Shown here: positions 1-6,927 of the stretch, piece by piece
How positions within the stretch are numbered: the stretch's first letter is position 1
How the letters are laid out: each line of letters opens with the position of its first letter
Assembly (NCBI GenBank): GCA_018716625.1
Contig: DVJQ01000025.1
Coordinates: forward strand, 1 to 35,476
DNA: 35,476 nucleotides
Direction: 5' to 3'
From: Candidatus Galligastranaerophilus intestinavium
GTDB taxonomy: Bacteria; Cyanobacteriota; Vampirovibrionia; Gastranaerophilales; Gastranaerophilaceae
Program-made: the position numbers and the translations under genes
Notes under the pieces: generated by a model
Database searches by the model: none
The model's input: only the letters and a program-made list of their open reading frames with translations
Told to the model about the DNA's origin: nothing

Positions 1-2
1 TT

Positions 3-995
3 GCAAAATTTTTGGACTGCAACCACGCAGTTACGCTAAACAGCGGAACGGACGCACTTCATTTGGCACTTAGAGCTCTTGACATAGGGGCGGGTGATGA
101 AGTTATAACAGTAGCGTTCACCTTTGTTGCAACAACAGAGGCTATTGGTATTGTAGGTGCGAAGCCTGTATTTGTAGACATTGACCCTGATACATTTGAT
201 ATTGATGTTAATGAAATAGAATCAAAAATCACACCCAGAACAAAAGCGATTTTACCCGTACACCTGTATGGACAGCCCTGCAATATGGATGTAATTATGG
301 ATATAGCAAAAAGACATAATCTTTTTGTAATAGAAGATGCATGTCAGGCTATCGGGGCAGAATTCAAAGGCAAAAAAGTAGGTACCTTTGGGGATATAGG
401 CTGCTTTAGTTTTTATCCCACAAAAAACCTTGGCACAATGGGTGATGGCGGTCTTGCGGTTACTAACAGTGAATACCTTAAAAATCGCATGATTGCACTA
501 AGAAACCATGGCGGCGCAGTAAGATATTACCATGACGAAATTGGTGTAAATTCAAGACTTGATGAAGTTCAAGCGGCGATTTTAAGAGTTAAGCTTAAAT
601 ATATAAACGAATGGAACAAAAAAAGACGTGAACACGCTGCATATTACAACGAATTATTTAAAGATGCAAAAGACATAATCACCCCAAAAGAACTTGATAA
701 CACATATTGTGTTTATCATCAATATACCGTTAAAATTCCAAACCGCGACGAGGTGCATAAACTTTTACAGGAAAAAGGTATCGGCGCTATGATATACTAT
801 CCGGTTCCTCTGCATTTACAAAAAGTACACGCTCATCTTGGTTTAAAAGAAGGACTTTTACCCAACACCGAGAAAAATACAAAACTTGTTCTCTCGCTTC
901 CTATGTTTGCTGAAATTACGCAAGAAGAACAAAGGACAGTTGCAAAAACACTTATTGAGTGTGTTGAATTGGCAAAAAGTAAAGCTGCAGTTTAA
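3..995 (+). CDS. DegT/DnrJ/EryC1-family sugar aminotransferase (5'-truncated)
   Basis: PLP-dependent aminotransferase of the DegT/DnrJ/EryC1/StrS family, which transfers an amino group to nucleotide-activated keto-sugars for surface polysaccharides. The reading frame is open to the window edge, so the N-terminus (about 40-50 residues, by comparison with ~370-residue relatives) is missing. The TTG at 12 is internal. Numbering from that TTG, the early SGTDALHLAL motif (11-20) is the phosphate-binding entrance, E108-D109 precede the ring-binding region, and SFYPTKNLG places the Schiff-base lysine at K138. The C-terminal half carries the NSRLDEVQAA and YYPVPLHLQ motifs typical of the family. The exact sugar cannot be read from this fragment. 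No partner sugar genes are visible. A strong terminator follows directly. Confidence 0.9.
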   Translation, partial: AKFLDCNHAVTLNSGTDALHLALRALDIGAGDEVITVAFTFVATTEAIGIVGAKPVFVDIDPDTFDIDVNEIESKITPRTKAILPVHLYGQPCNMDVIMDIAKRHNLFVIEDACQAIGAEFKGKKVGTFGDIGCFSFYPTKNLGTMGDGGLAVTNSEYLKNRMIALRNHGGAVRYYHDEIGVNSRLDEVQAAILRVKLKYINEWNKKRREHAAYYNELFKDAKDIITPKELDNTYCVYHQYTVKIPNRDEVHKLLQEKGIGAMIYYPVPLHLQKVHAHLGLKEGLLPNTEKNTKLVLSLPMFAEITQEEQRTVAKTLIECVELAKSKAAV

Positions 996-1020
996 AATAT
1001 AGTTTAAGCAAGATAAAATT

Positions 1021-1048
1021 AAAAACCGCCTCAGAGGGCGGTTTTTAT
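1021..1048. terminator. Bidirectional intrinsic terminator
   Basis: The sequence AAAAACCGCC, a short TCAGA-containing loop, then GGGCGGTTTTTAT forms a GC-rich stem with an A tract on one side and a T tract on the other. It can therefore stop transcription from the aminotransferase gene (+) and from the convergent activase gene (-). Confidence 0.85.
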
Positions 1049-1057
1049 ATGAATAAA

Positions 1058-2065
1058 TTAACCTATATCCCATCTGCCACAGGTGCCGCCCCAACGAGCA
1101 ATAATATTTCCTTTAATATCGCTTATTTTATGACTTTCACCATGTTTTAGGGGTTCAAAGTTACCCTCAAGAATGGTTATAACTTCGCAATTGTTAGAGC
1201 AGCCTTCACAAGTACATGTAACCGAGTTAAAATGCATATCTTTTGTTTGCCAACCTTTAAACTTTGTTTGCTCGTTTGTAAACTGATGATGTTCCATTGC
1301 CAAAAGCGCCGCACCTATTGCGCCCATTGTCTGGTGATTTTCAGGTACCACAATTTCGCAACCCAAAGCTTCTTCGAAAGCTTTAACCATGCCCTTGTTT
1401 GTTGCAACACCACCTTGGAAAGTAACAATCGGCAAAAGCTCCTTACCAAGAGCCAAATTAGATAAATAATTTCTCACAAGCGCCTGACACAGACCATACA
1501 ACAAGTCTTCAACAGGATAGCCTAACTGCTGTTTGTGAATCAAGTCAGATTCTGCAAAAACACCGCAACGTCCGGCAATGCGAGCGGGAGATTCCGATTG
1601 CAGCGCAATTGAGCCAAAATCTTCTATTTTAACATTGAGTCTGCCTGCCTGCTGATCAAGAAAACTTCCTGTTCCTGCAGCACAAACCGTATTCATTGCA
1701 AAATCTGTAACAATACCATCTCTTAAAATAATTATTTTACTGTCTTGACCGCCTATTTCAAGAATCGTTTGTACGCCGGGGACAATAACGGAAGCTGCTA
1801 CAGCATGTGCTGTTATTTCATTTTTTATCACATCTGCGCCAACAAGTGCACCTGCGAGATTTCTGCCGCTTCCTGTAGTACCTACAGAACAAACTTCGTA
1901 CTCACAAAGTGACTTTTTCAATAGTTCACTCAGACCGCCTTGCACAGCTTTTACAGGTTGCCCTGATGTCCTTAGCATATATGAGTCAATATATTTTCCG
2001 TTTTCATCAATTACAGCCAATTTTGTCGTAACGGAACCGACATCTATTCCTAAATATACTTTCAT
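1058..2065 (-). CDS. CoA-substrate enzyme activase (HgdC/BcrAD-BadFG ATPase family) with C-terminal cysteine ribbon
   Basis: ASKHA-fold ATPase that activates 2-hydroxyacyl-CoA dehydratase or benzoyl-CoA reductase type enzymes by ATP-driven electron transfer. The 335-residue protein begins MKVYLGIDVGSVTTK, the first phosphate motif; the reading frame continues upstream but those residues do not belong to the fold. C128 (NTVCAAGTGSF) and C167 (GRCGVF) match the two ligands of the 4Fe-4S cluster shared across the homodimer. LEIGGQDSK (102-110) and FQGGVATN (216-223) are the other nucleotide motifs. Unlike ~260-residue HgdC, it has a tail with C284, C286, C289, C293 and a GGTCGRW motif (C329), a ribbon known from activase-related proteins. 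No dehydratase subunits lie nearby, so the partner is unknown. No Shine-Dalgarno sequence precedes the ATG; see the promoter entry at 2073. Confidence 0.88.
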   Translation of the reverse strand: MKVYLGIDVGSVTTKLAVIDENGKYIDSYMLRTSGQPVKAVQGGLSELLKKSLCEYEVCSVGTTGSGRNLAGALVGADVIKNEITAHAVAASVIVPGVQTILEIGGQDSKIIILRDGIVTDFAMNTVCAAGTGSFLDQQAGRLNVKIEDFGSIALQSESPARIAGRCGVFAESDLIHKQQLGYPVEDLLYGLCQALVRNYLSNLALGKELLPIVTFQGGVATNKGMVKAFEEALGCEIVVPENHQTMGAIGAALLAMEHHQFTNEQTKFKGWQTKDMHFNSVTCTCEGCSNNCEVITILEGNFEPLKHGESHKISDIKGNIIARWGGTCGRWDIG

Positions 2066-2072
2066 AAGAAGG

Positions 2073-2101
2073 ATTTTATTACAAACAAAAAACAAAATAA
2101 A
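2073..2101 (-). promoter_or_regulatory. Possible promoter of the activase gene, leaderless arrangement
   Basis: On the minus strand a TAAAAT hexamer (2073-2078) ends exactly 7 nt before the ATG at 2065, and there is no ribosome binding site. A very weak -35 (TTTATT, 2096-2101) lies 17 bp upstream, inside the T tract of the preceding terminator. AT-rich sequence makes chance matches likely. Confidence 0.25.
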
Positions 2102-2131
2102 GCGCCCGCATAAAACTTGTTTTGGGCGCCT
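2092..2131 (-). terminator. Intrinsic terminator after rubrerythrin
   Basis: GCGCCC (2102-2107) pairs with GGGCGC (2124-2129), with additional AAAAC/GTTTT pairing in the loop. Read on the minus strand, the stem is followed by a T-rich run. It separates rubrerythrin from the activase gene. Confidence 0.8.
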
Positions 2132-2162
2132 TATTAAACTTGCAAAGGAAATGATGACAAGT

Positions 2163-2744
2163 TTAGTAGTTTTGATTACATATCTCAAAATATGCTCTCG
2201 GGTGCAAACAAGCAGGGCACGCATAGGGTGCGTCGCTGCCATAACTTATATAACCGCATTTTCTGCACTTCCAAAGAATTTGAGCATCTCTTTTGAAAAC
2301 CTTGCCATTTTCAAGATTTTCTTTTAAAATTCTATATCTTTTTTCATGACCCTTTTCAGCTTCAACTATTGCCTCAAAGCAAGCTGCAACGGAATCAAAA
2401 CCTTCTTCCCTTGCAATGTTTGCAAACATCGGATAGAGGTGTGAATTTTCATCATGCTCGCCTTCAATAGAATATTCAAGGTTTGTTATAGTGTCACTCA
2501 TACCAATCGGATAAATAACGTCTGAGAGCTCAATTGGGATATTATCCTTACCTAAAAATTGAAAAAATCTTTTTGCATGCATTTTTTCATTTTCCGCTGT
2601 TTCAAGAAAAATTGCCGCAATTTGCTCGTATCCTTCATCTTTTGCTATTTTTGAATAGTATGTATATCTGTTTCTAGCCATAGACTCGCCGGCAAAAGCT
2701 TTCATTAAATTTGTTTGCGTTTTGGTTCCTTCTAATTCAGGCAT
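2163..2744 (-). CDS. rbr: Rubrerythrin
   Basis: Non-haem di-iron peroxidase that reduces hydrogen peroxide in anaerobes, taking electrons through its rubredoxin-like domain. The 193-residue protein has the usual two parts. An N-terminal four-helix ferritin-like domain carries di-iron ligands E20, E53 and H56 (ENEKMH) and a second EAEKGHEKR motif. A C-terminal rubredoxin-like domain has CRKCGY and CPAC knuckles binding one iron. Length is normal for the family. The start is fixed by an AAGGAG ribosome binding site 7-8 nt upstream. The gene has its own promoter and operator region and its own terminator, so it is probably monocistronic and regulated by peroxide or metal. The ferredoxin at 6660 is a plausible but unproven electron donor. 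Confidence 0.95.
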   Translation of the reverse strand: MPELEGTKTQTNLMKAFAGESMARNRYTYYSKIAKDEGYEQIAAIFLETAENEKMHAKRFFQFLGKDNIPIELSDVIYPIGMSDTITNLEYSIEGEHDENSHLYPMFANIAREEGFDSVAACFEAIVEAEKGHEKRYRILKENLENGKVFKRDAQILWKCRKCGYISYGSDAPYACPACLHPRAYFEICNQNY

Positions 2745-2755
2745 AATTCTGCTCC

Positions 2756-2802
2756 TTATATGTTACATATAACTGAATAAAACACATAAGCGCATTTCTC
2801 AA
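2756..2802 (-). promoter_or_regulatory. Rubrerythrin promoter with palindromic operator
   Basis: A perfect 17-bp palindrome, TTATATGTTACATATAA (8-1-8; 2756-2772), abuts the ribosome binding site. Upstream on the minus strand are TATTCA (2774-2779) and TTGAGA (2797-2802) with a 17-bp spacer, so the palindrome would cover the transcription start. AT-rich palindromes of this kind are used by Fur/PerR-type repressors, which control rubrerythrin in other anaerobes, but the sequence is not an exact PerR box. Confidence 0.55.
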
Positions 2803-2831
2803 TTAGCCTTTAGTTTTTTTGAGGGCTAATT
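2801..2831. other. Inverted repeat at the end of the cyclo-ligase gene
   Basis: AATTAGCC (2801-2808) and GGCTAATT (2824-2831) form a perfect 8-bp stem around a 15-nt loop. It overlaps the cyclo-ligase stop codon and the proposed rubrerythrin -35. There is no clear T tract on the minus side, so it may be a weak terminator or an mRNA end-protecting hairpin. Confidence 0.4.
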
Positions 2832-3392
2832 AATAAAACCCGTTTCACAAACAATGTAATCACACTTAATATCAAATTCATCAAGCGGTAAATCTTTGCA
2901 CAACAGGTCTTTTGCTATTGGAATAATTTTTTTTGCCTTTATTTTGGGATTGGATAAAAATTTATCATAATAGCCGCAACCGTAACCCAGTCTATAAAAA
3001 CTCATATCCGCGCAAAGTGCGGGCACAAAAATAATATCAAGAATGCTTGGGTCATCAACTGGTTTTGACACAGGCTCAAAAATTTTATATTTATTTTGTT
3101 CAAATTTATCGCAATTTGGACAAACAAGGAGATTTTCACCGTCACATTTTGGAAAATAAAAGTTTTTGTCCTTATTTTCCAAAAGCGCAAGAAGGTTTAT
3201 TTCTTCTTTTAGAGGGTAGAAAAGCATAATATTTTTTGAATTTTTAAAAATCTCCGAATTAAGGATATTCTCCGTAATTTTATGTGAAATTTTGGCTGTT
3301 TCATTATCACAGTACAATTTATGTCTGATTAATTTACACAGTTTTCTTATTAAATCTTTACTCTGCGCCACCTTTGATTGGAACTGTAGCAT
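2826..3392 (-). CDS. 5-formyltetrahydrofolate cyclo-ligase
   Basis: ATP-dependent enzyme converting 5-formyl-THF to 5,10-methenyl-THF, returning stored folate to one-carbon metabolism. The 188-residue length fits the family. Diagnostic motifs are IMLFYPLKEEINL in the middle and RLGYGCGYYDKFL near the C-terminus, which is the nucleotide- and substrate-binding loop (family pattern RLGxGxGYYDR). An AGGGG ribosome binding site lies 6 nt before the ATG, which supports this start even though it overlaps the preceding 53-codon ORF by 35 nt. The cysteine content is somewhat high (CPNCDK, ADMS following C). It is the last gene of a minus-strand set behind the HIT protein gene. Confidence 0.9.
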   Translation of the reverse strand: MLQFQSKVAQSKDLIRKLCKLIRHKLYCDNETAKISHKITENILNSEIFKNSKNIMLFYPLKEEINLLALLENKDKNFYFPKCDGENLLVCPNCDKFEQNKYKIFEPVSKPVDDPSILDIIFVPALCADMSFYRLGYGCGYYDKFLSNPKIKAKKIIPIAKDLLCKDLPLDEFDIKCDYIVCETGFIN

Positions 3393-3519
3393 ATTTTACC
3401 CCTATTAAGTCAATCATAAGAGGTCTTTTTGTTTTTTGCACCTTAATTTTAGACCCCTTTTGTTCAATGTCCTCACTTTGATAAGCGATTAAATATCGCA
3501 TAAAATTTTCACTATACAT
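3358..3519 (-). CDS. Small protein of unknown function (53 aa), overlapping the cyclo-ligase start
   Basis: I do not recognise this protein. It is a basic 53-residue ORF starting MYSENFMRYLIAYQSED and ending KGGAE, with no membrane segment or cysteine. Translation is supported by a full AAGGAGG ribosome binding site 6 nt before the ATG at 3519; the frame extends further upstream but without such a site. Its last 35 nt overlap the start of the cyclo-ligase gene in another frame, which suggests translational coupling. It could be a real conserved small protein or a leader ORF that controls the cyclo-ligase. Confidence 0.6.
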   Translation of the reverse strand: MYSENFMRYLIAYQSEDIEQKGSKIKVQKTKRPLMIDLIGVKYATVPIKGGAE

Positions 3520-3595
3520 AAACTTCCTCCTTATATTTTTAATAAGGATTTTTAGCTTTATGTTATTGCGCAAAAAAGAAATTATTTAACAAAAA

Positions 3596-3916
3596 TTAAC
3601 TTTTTTTGTCCGCAAGAATATGTATATGCAGGTGAAAAACCTCTTGCCCCGCACCTTTGCCTGTGTTTATAAGAGTTTTGTAATCACTTATATTAAGTTT
3701 TTTTGTCACCTCTTTTACACTTTGCAAAAGCTCGCTCATAAGTTCCTTATCATCCAAGTCATTAAGCGTTGCATAGTGTTTTTTTGGAACAACAAGCATA
3801 TGCATGGGAGCTTTCGGGTTTATATCATTAAAAACAACGGTATTTGCACTTTCATATACAAACTTAGTAGGGATTATTCCGTTTGCAATTTTGCAAAAAA
3901 TACAATCTTCATTCAT
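3596..3916 (-). CDS. HIT-family (HinT-like) nucleotide hydrolase
   Basis: Histidine-triad protein of 106 residues, close to the usual ~110 for bacterial HinT. Members hydrolyse purine nucleoside phosphoramidates and aminoacyl-adenylates as cytosolic homodimers. The triad HLHIHIL is near the C-terminus, its middle histidine being the nucleophile. The N-terminal CIFCKI and the DINPKAPMHMLVVPKKH segment are typical. A purine-rich AAGGAAG ribosome binding site precedes the ATG. It is transcribed away from the secreted-protein gene at 4046, with an extended -10 promoter of its own. Confidence 0.93.
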   Translation of the reverse strand: MNEDCIFCKIANGIIPTKFVYESANTVVFNDINPKAPMHMLVVPKKHYATLNDLDDKELMSELLQSVKEVTKKLNISDYKTLINTGKGAGQEVFHLHIHILADKKS

Positions 3917-3942
3917 TTTTATCTTCCTTAAAACTCAATTGC

Positions 3943-3951
3943 ATTTTAGCA
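3943..3951 (-). promoter_or_regulatory. Extended -10 promoter of the HIT gene
   Basis: The minus strand reads TGCTAAAAT, an extended -10 (TGn plus TAAAAT), placing the start about 20 nt before the ATG. No good -35 is visible, as is usual for extended -10 promoters. Confidence 0.45.
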
Positions 3952-4011
3952 CACATTGATGTTTTTAAACTATTTTTTAAGTTTTATGTAGTTTTGGCAA
4001 AATTATTGTAT

Positions 4012-4017
4012 TATAAT
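4012..4017 (+). promoter_or_regulatory. -10 element for the 4046 gene
   Basis: A perfect TATAAT lies about 30 nt before the TTG start. A -35 at the proper distance is weak (TAGTTT), while a TTGGCA lies too close (12 bp). Confidence 0.45.
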
Positions 4018-4045
4018 TAAATTACAGGGATAGTGGGGAGAATTT

Positions 4046-5149
4046 TTGAAAAGGTTAATATCTGTACTTTTAATATTATTTATGTTTACACCATTGTGTC
4101 ATGCAGCGATTGAGGGTCACATCGAGCAAACGGATGTAAAAAATCAGGAACTTGATAAAAAACTTTTTACGGGTGAAGTAGAAAAACTCGAGCAGGAAGA
4201 TGTTATTAAAATGACTGTTTCGCAAGTTTTAAGCTCCGGCTACACCCAAGAAGGCGACGAGTTTTTTGCTGAAGTATCAGAGGATGTTTCAAGTGAAAAA
4301 GGTATAATAATACCAAAAGGCTCTATTGCCCATGGCAAAGTACAATATATGCAAGAAGCAAAAAATATGGGGCGTGACGGTTATATTGTTATGGATTTTG
4401 ACTATCTTGTAACTCCCGATGGCAGACAAATTCCCATTCAAGCGTCAGTTTCAACAAGAGAGAACCTTGCAAAAGGTACCGCAAAAGCAATAGGAGAACA
4501 TGTAGGCTACACTCTTGCAGGCGGTGTTATAGGAGGTTTTGCAGCCTTAAACCTTTTGGGTATTGAAGCTGCTATTGCTTCGCAAGGCTACACTCTTGCA
4601 GGCGGTGCGGCTATAGGCGGTCTTGTGGGTTTAACGGTTGCAATATTAAGAAAGGGTGATGGGGTTTTAATTCAACCGGGGGATGAATTAAAAATAAAAG
4701 TTTTATCAAACGTCGAACTGCCTGTTTTTTCAAAAGATGCTTTCAGACAGGAAGAATTAAGACTTGAGGGTTTAAATGTAAGGATAAACAATGTTGTATA
4801 TGAAAAAGACCCCTTTGGCGAAGATAACACTATTACAATTTCTCTTGGTATAGATAATTTTACCCAAAATACTTTTTCAGCTTTTGATATAGCTCTTGTA
4901 AATGACACAAAGTCTACATTTTTCCCTTCTCCTTTTGGTGATACATCTCTGTGGTTTAAAAATATTGCCCCCGGAGATAGGGTTGTGGGCAAGTTTTCAT
5001 TTTGCGTAAACGACAGGAAAAAACATCACTGGCTGGTTTTTTACGATAAAAAAACCAAAAAACCTTTAGCAAAGTATTCAATAGATAACGCCAAGTCTGA
5101 TATAGAGGAAAAATTGGCAGATAAAAAGAAAAAGAAAAAAAGAAAATAA
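4046..5149 (+). CDS. Exported protein of unknown function with glycine-rich central segment
   Basis: I do not recognise the family. The TTG start is supported by GTGGGGAG 5 nt upstream and gives a clear Sec signal peptide (MKRLISVLLILFMFTPLCHA, about 20 residues). After a charged stretch, residues ~60-140 (SSEKGIIIPKGSIAHGKV, then VTPDGRQIPIQA) look like a beta-barrel domain, loosely similar to VirB10/TrbI C-terminal domains. Residues ~155-205 are glycine/alanine-rich and hydrophobic with GYTLAGG repeated 27 residues apart, encoded by an exact 23-nt repeat at 4504-4526 and 4585-4607, so one copy is a recent duplication. A beta-sandwich-like region (~240-345) follows, then a lysine-rich tail. 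It is probably periplasmic or outer-envelope. The VirB10 resemblance is an impression, not a result. Confidence 0.75.
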   Translation: MKRLISVLLILFMFTPLCHAAIEGHIEQTDVKNQELDKKLFTGEVEKLEQEDVIKMTVSQVLSSGYTQEGDEFFAEVSEDVSSEKGIIIPKGSIAHGKVQYMQEAKNMGRDGYIVMDFDYLVTPDGRQIPIQASVSTRENLAKGTAKAIGEHVGYTLAGGVIGGFAALNLLGIEAAIASQGYTLAGGAAIGGLVGLTVAILRKGDGVLIQPGDELKIKVLSNVELPVFSKDAFRQEELRLEGLNVRINNVVYEKDPFGEDNTITISLGIDNFTQNTFSAFDIALVNDTKSTFFPSPFGDTSLWFKNIAPGDRVVGKFSFCVNDRKKHHWLVFYDKKTKKPLAKYSIDNAKSDIEEKLADKKKKKKRK

Positions 5150-5185
5150 TTACATTTTAAGCAATTATTTTTATTTTTTTGTTTT
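5143..5185 (+). terminator. AT-rich intrinsic terminator
   Basis: AAATAATT and AATTATTT form a stem overlapping the stop codon, and a long T-rich tract follows. The stem has no G-C pairs, so it may be leaky. Confidence 0.5.
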
Positions 5186-5219
5186 TATTAACATGTGTAT
5201 ACTTATGTTTTGAAGGTCA

Positions 5220-6620
5220 ATGTTAGAAAATACAACACAAATTAATAAAGCCGTAATAAATTCTAAATATATGGTAAAGACCGATGCAAATAAAGCTGTC
5301 AAAAACCCCATTGACAATGTAAACTACGGCAGGGACACCGTTGTGCTTTCAGATAAACAAAACAATTCAGCAGACAACAACAATGACAAAAATTCAAAAA
5401 AACGCTTCATAATAGCAGGTGCCTCACTTGCTTTGGCGGGATTTATAACACTTTCGGGAATTTTACTGAGAGGGCACACTCAAAGATTAAACAAAAAAAC
5501 AAAAAATATTTTCCAAAATTGGTTTGAAAAAAATAATTTGGATAAAGCACTCAACTTTACAAAGGCAAAAGACAAAATAAAACTCAGTGCGGAAGATAAA
5601 AGAATTGTTCAGATGAGCAATTTTATGAATAACACTGCAAATATTAAGGATTGCTATTTAATGCCTTTTTTAAAAAAATTCCCGATTTTAAGAGGATTTG
5701 CAAATAAAACATCTAAACTCTACACAGATACGGGAATTAAAATGACCCAAGGAGCATACAAACACGCAAGCTCTGTTTATAATAATCTTGATACAAAAAT
5801 TTTAAATGCGCTAAACGAAGCTGAAGCAGATGAAATTAAAAAACTCATCGATAAAAGAAATGCACTTATAAACAGCTCCTTTGGGCAAGAAAGTCTTTTA
5901 CCCAGAGTCAAAGGTATTCAAAAAGCAATGAGCGAAGTAGGCGAAAATGGCATAGCTGTTGAAGTAAGAGATACTTTTACAGACCTGATAAAAAGATTTG
6001 TAACTTCAAAGGGCAAAGACAGAGCGGGATTTTTTAATTTTGTTGCAGAAGATATGGTAAAAAATCAAAAAGCAGCCTATGTCGAAAATCTTGCAAAAAT
6101 GCGAGATGATATTTTAAAAGCAGACGAAACTATCTTTGAAACTTTAAAAGGCAAGGTGGATGAGAAAACATTTGAAACCTTATCCGCTTCAAGACAAAAT
6201 GCTCAAAAGTCACTAAATAATGCACTTAGAACAGAAGGTAACGATTTATTTGACAAAATCAGAGATATAGAAATTGGCAGTGCGCCTAATGACATTTTAG
6301 GCATGTTGGGTACCACCGGCATGCTTGGTGTATATCTGGCTCAAGCAAAAGATAAAGACCAAAGAGTTGAAGCCGCACTTACCACAGGTTTGCCTCTTGG
6401 GCTTGGTATGCTTGCAACAACATTTGCGACAATGAAAATGTACACAGGAATGAAAGCCATAGCTTTTGGTGCTGTTGCAACATTTATTTCAAACAATATA
6501 GGTAAAATTATAAACAAAGAATACCAAAAGAAAAATAATGTACAACCAAAAGAAGTTGAAATACCGACAATTGATAAAACTGTGGAAAATATAAAAGACA
6601 AAATTACAAATGCGCCCTAA
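5220..6620 (+). CDS. Membrane-associated protein of unknown function (466 aa)
   Basis: No family recognised. The N-terminal ~60 residues are polar, Asn/Asp/Lys-rich and probably disordered. One transmembrane helix follows (about 63-83, FIIAGASLALAGFITLSGILL). The centre (~90-350) is a long, charged, mainly helical region. Two glycine-rich hydrophobic stretches lie near the C-terminus (~358-375 and ~387-428), the second long enough for a helical hairpin, then a polar tail. GAAGG lies 3 nt before the ATG, a short spacing. The gene sits between two terminators and may be transcribed alone. The layout suggests a membrane-anchored scaffold or surface factor, but nothing in the sequence defines a function. 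Confidence 0.75.
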   Translation: MLENTTQINKAVINSKYMVKTDANKAVKNPIDNVNYGRDTVVLSDKQNNSADNNNDKNSKKRFIIAGASLALAGFITLSGILLRGHTQRLNKKTKNIFQNWFEKNNLDKALNFTKAKDKIKLSAEDKRIVQMSNFMNNTANIKDCYLMPFLKKFPILRGFANKTSKLYTDTGIKMTQGAYKHASSVYNNLDTKILNALNEAEADEIKKLIDKRNALINSSFGQESLLPRVKGIQKAMSEVGENGIAVEVRDTFTDLIKRFVTSKGKDRAGFFNFVAEDMVKNQKAAYVENLAKMRDDILKADETIFETLKGKVDEKTFETLSASRQNAQKSLNNALRTEGNDLFDKIRDIEIGSAPNDILGMLGTTGMLGVYLAQAKDKDQRVEAALTTGLPLGLGMLATTFATMKMYTGMKAIAFGAVATFISNNIGKIINKEYQKKNNVQPKEVEIPTIDKTVENIKDKITNAP

Positions 6621-6645
6621 AAACGAGTTTTAAGGCGCATTTTTT
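6609..6645. terminator. Bidirectional intrinsic terminator
   Basis: TGCGCC (6611-6616) pairs with GGCGCA (6634-6639), followed by a T run on the plus strand; AAAAC/GTTTT extend pairing in the loop. It ends the 466-aa gene and probably also the convergent ferredoxin gene. Confidence 0.8.
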
Positions 6646-6659
6646 AAAAAAAGAATTAA

Positions 6660-6839
6660 TTATTCTTCAACAGAAATAACGCTAACAGGGCAAGCTTCAG
6701 CTGCTTCTTTAACGCAGTCTTCATTACCTGCAACATTAGTATTGTTAGCTGTTGCAACGTCTTCTACTTTAAATACATCAGGGCAAAATGATTCACAAGC
6801 GCCGCAAGCGATGCATCCTTCTTCGATTTTAACTTTCAT
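6660..6839 (-). CDS. Single [4Fe-4S] ferredoxin
   Basis: Small electron carrier of 59 residues. C9, C12, C15 and C50 (CIACGAC and EACP) match the ligands of a one-cluster bacterial ferredoxin. C19 and C42 match the extra disulfide pair known from Thermotoga maritima ferredoxin, which this protein resembles in length and layout. The residues between the motifs are acidic, as usual. The ATG at 6839 is chosen because an AAGGAG ribosome binding site lies 7 nt upstream and upstream codons do not fit the family. A good promoter with a palindrome at the start point precedes it. Likely partners are anaerobic redox enzymes such as rubrerythrin; this is inference. Confidence 0.93.
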   Translation of the reverse strand: MKVKIEEGCIACGACESFCPDVFKVEDVATANNTNVAGNEDCVKEAAEACPVSVISVEE

Positions 6840-6868
6840 GTTTTTCTCCTTAATTTTAAATATGAAGC

Positions 6869-6918
6869 GTCTTAAATAAGACATTTAGATTATACTAAAA
6901 AATATTAACAAATTGCAA
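6869..6918 (-). promoter_or_regulatory. Ferredoxin promoter with palindrome at the start point
   Basis: TTGCAA (6913-6918) and TATAAT (6889-6894) with an 18-bp spacer form a near-consensus promoter on the minus strand. GTCTTA-AA-TAAGAC (6869-6882) is a 6-2-6 inverted repeat lying where transcription should begin. It could be an operator or a 5'-UTR hairpin. Confidence 0.65.
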
Positions 6919-6927
6919 TACGCAAAA

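Noticed and set aside
2066-2242. N-terminal extension of the activase ORF by 59 codons
   Set aside because: The fold starts at MKVYLGIDVGS. The extension overlaps the rubrerythrin gene end and its terminator.
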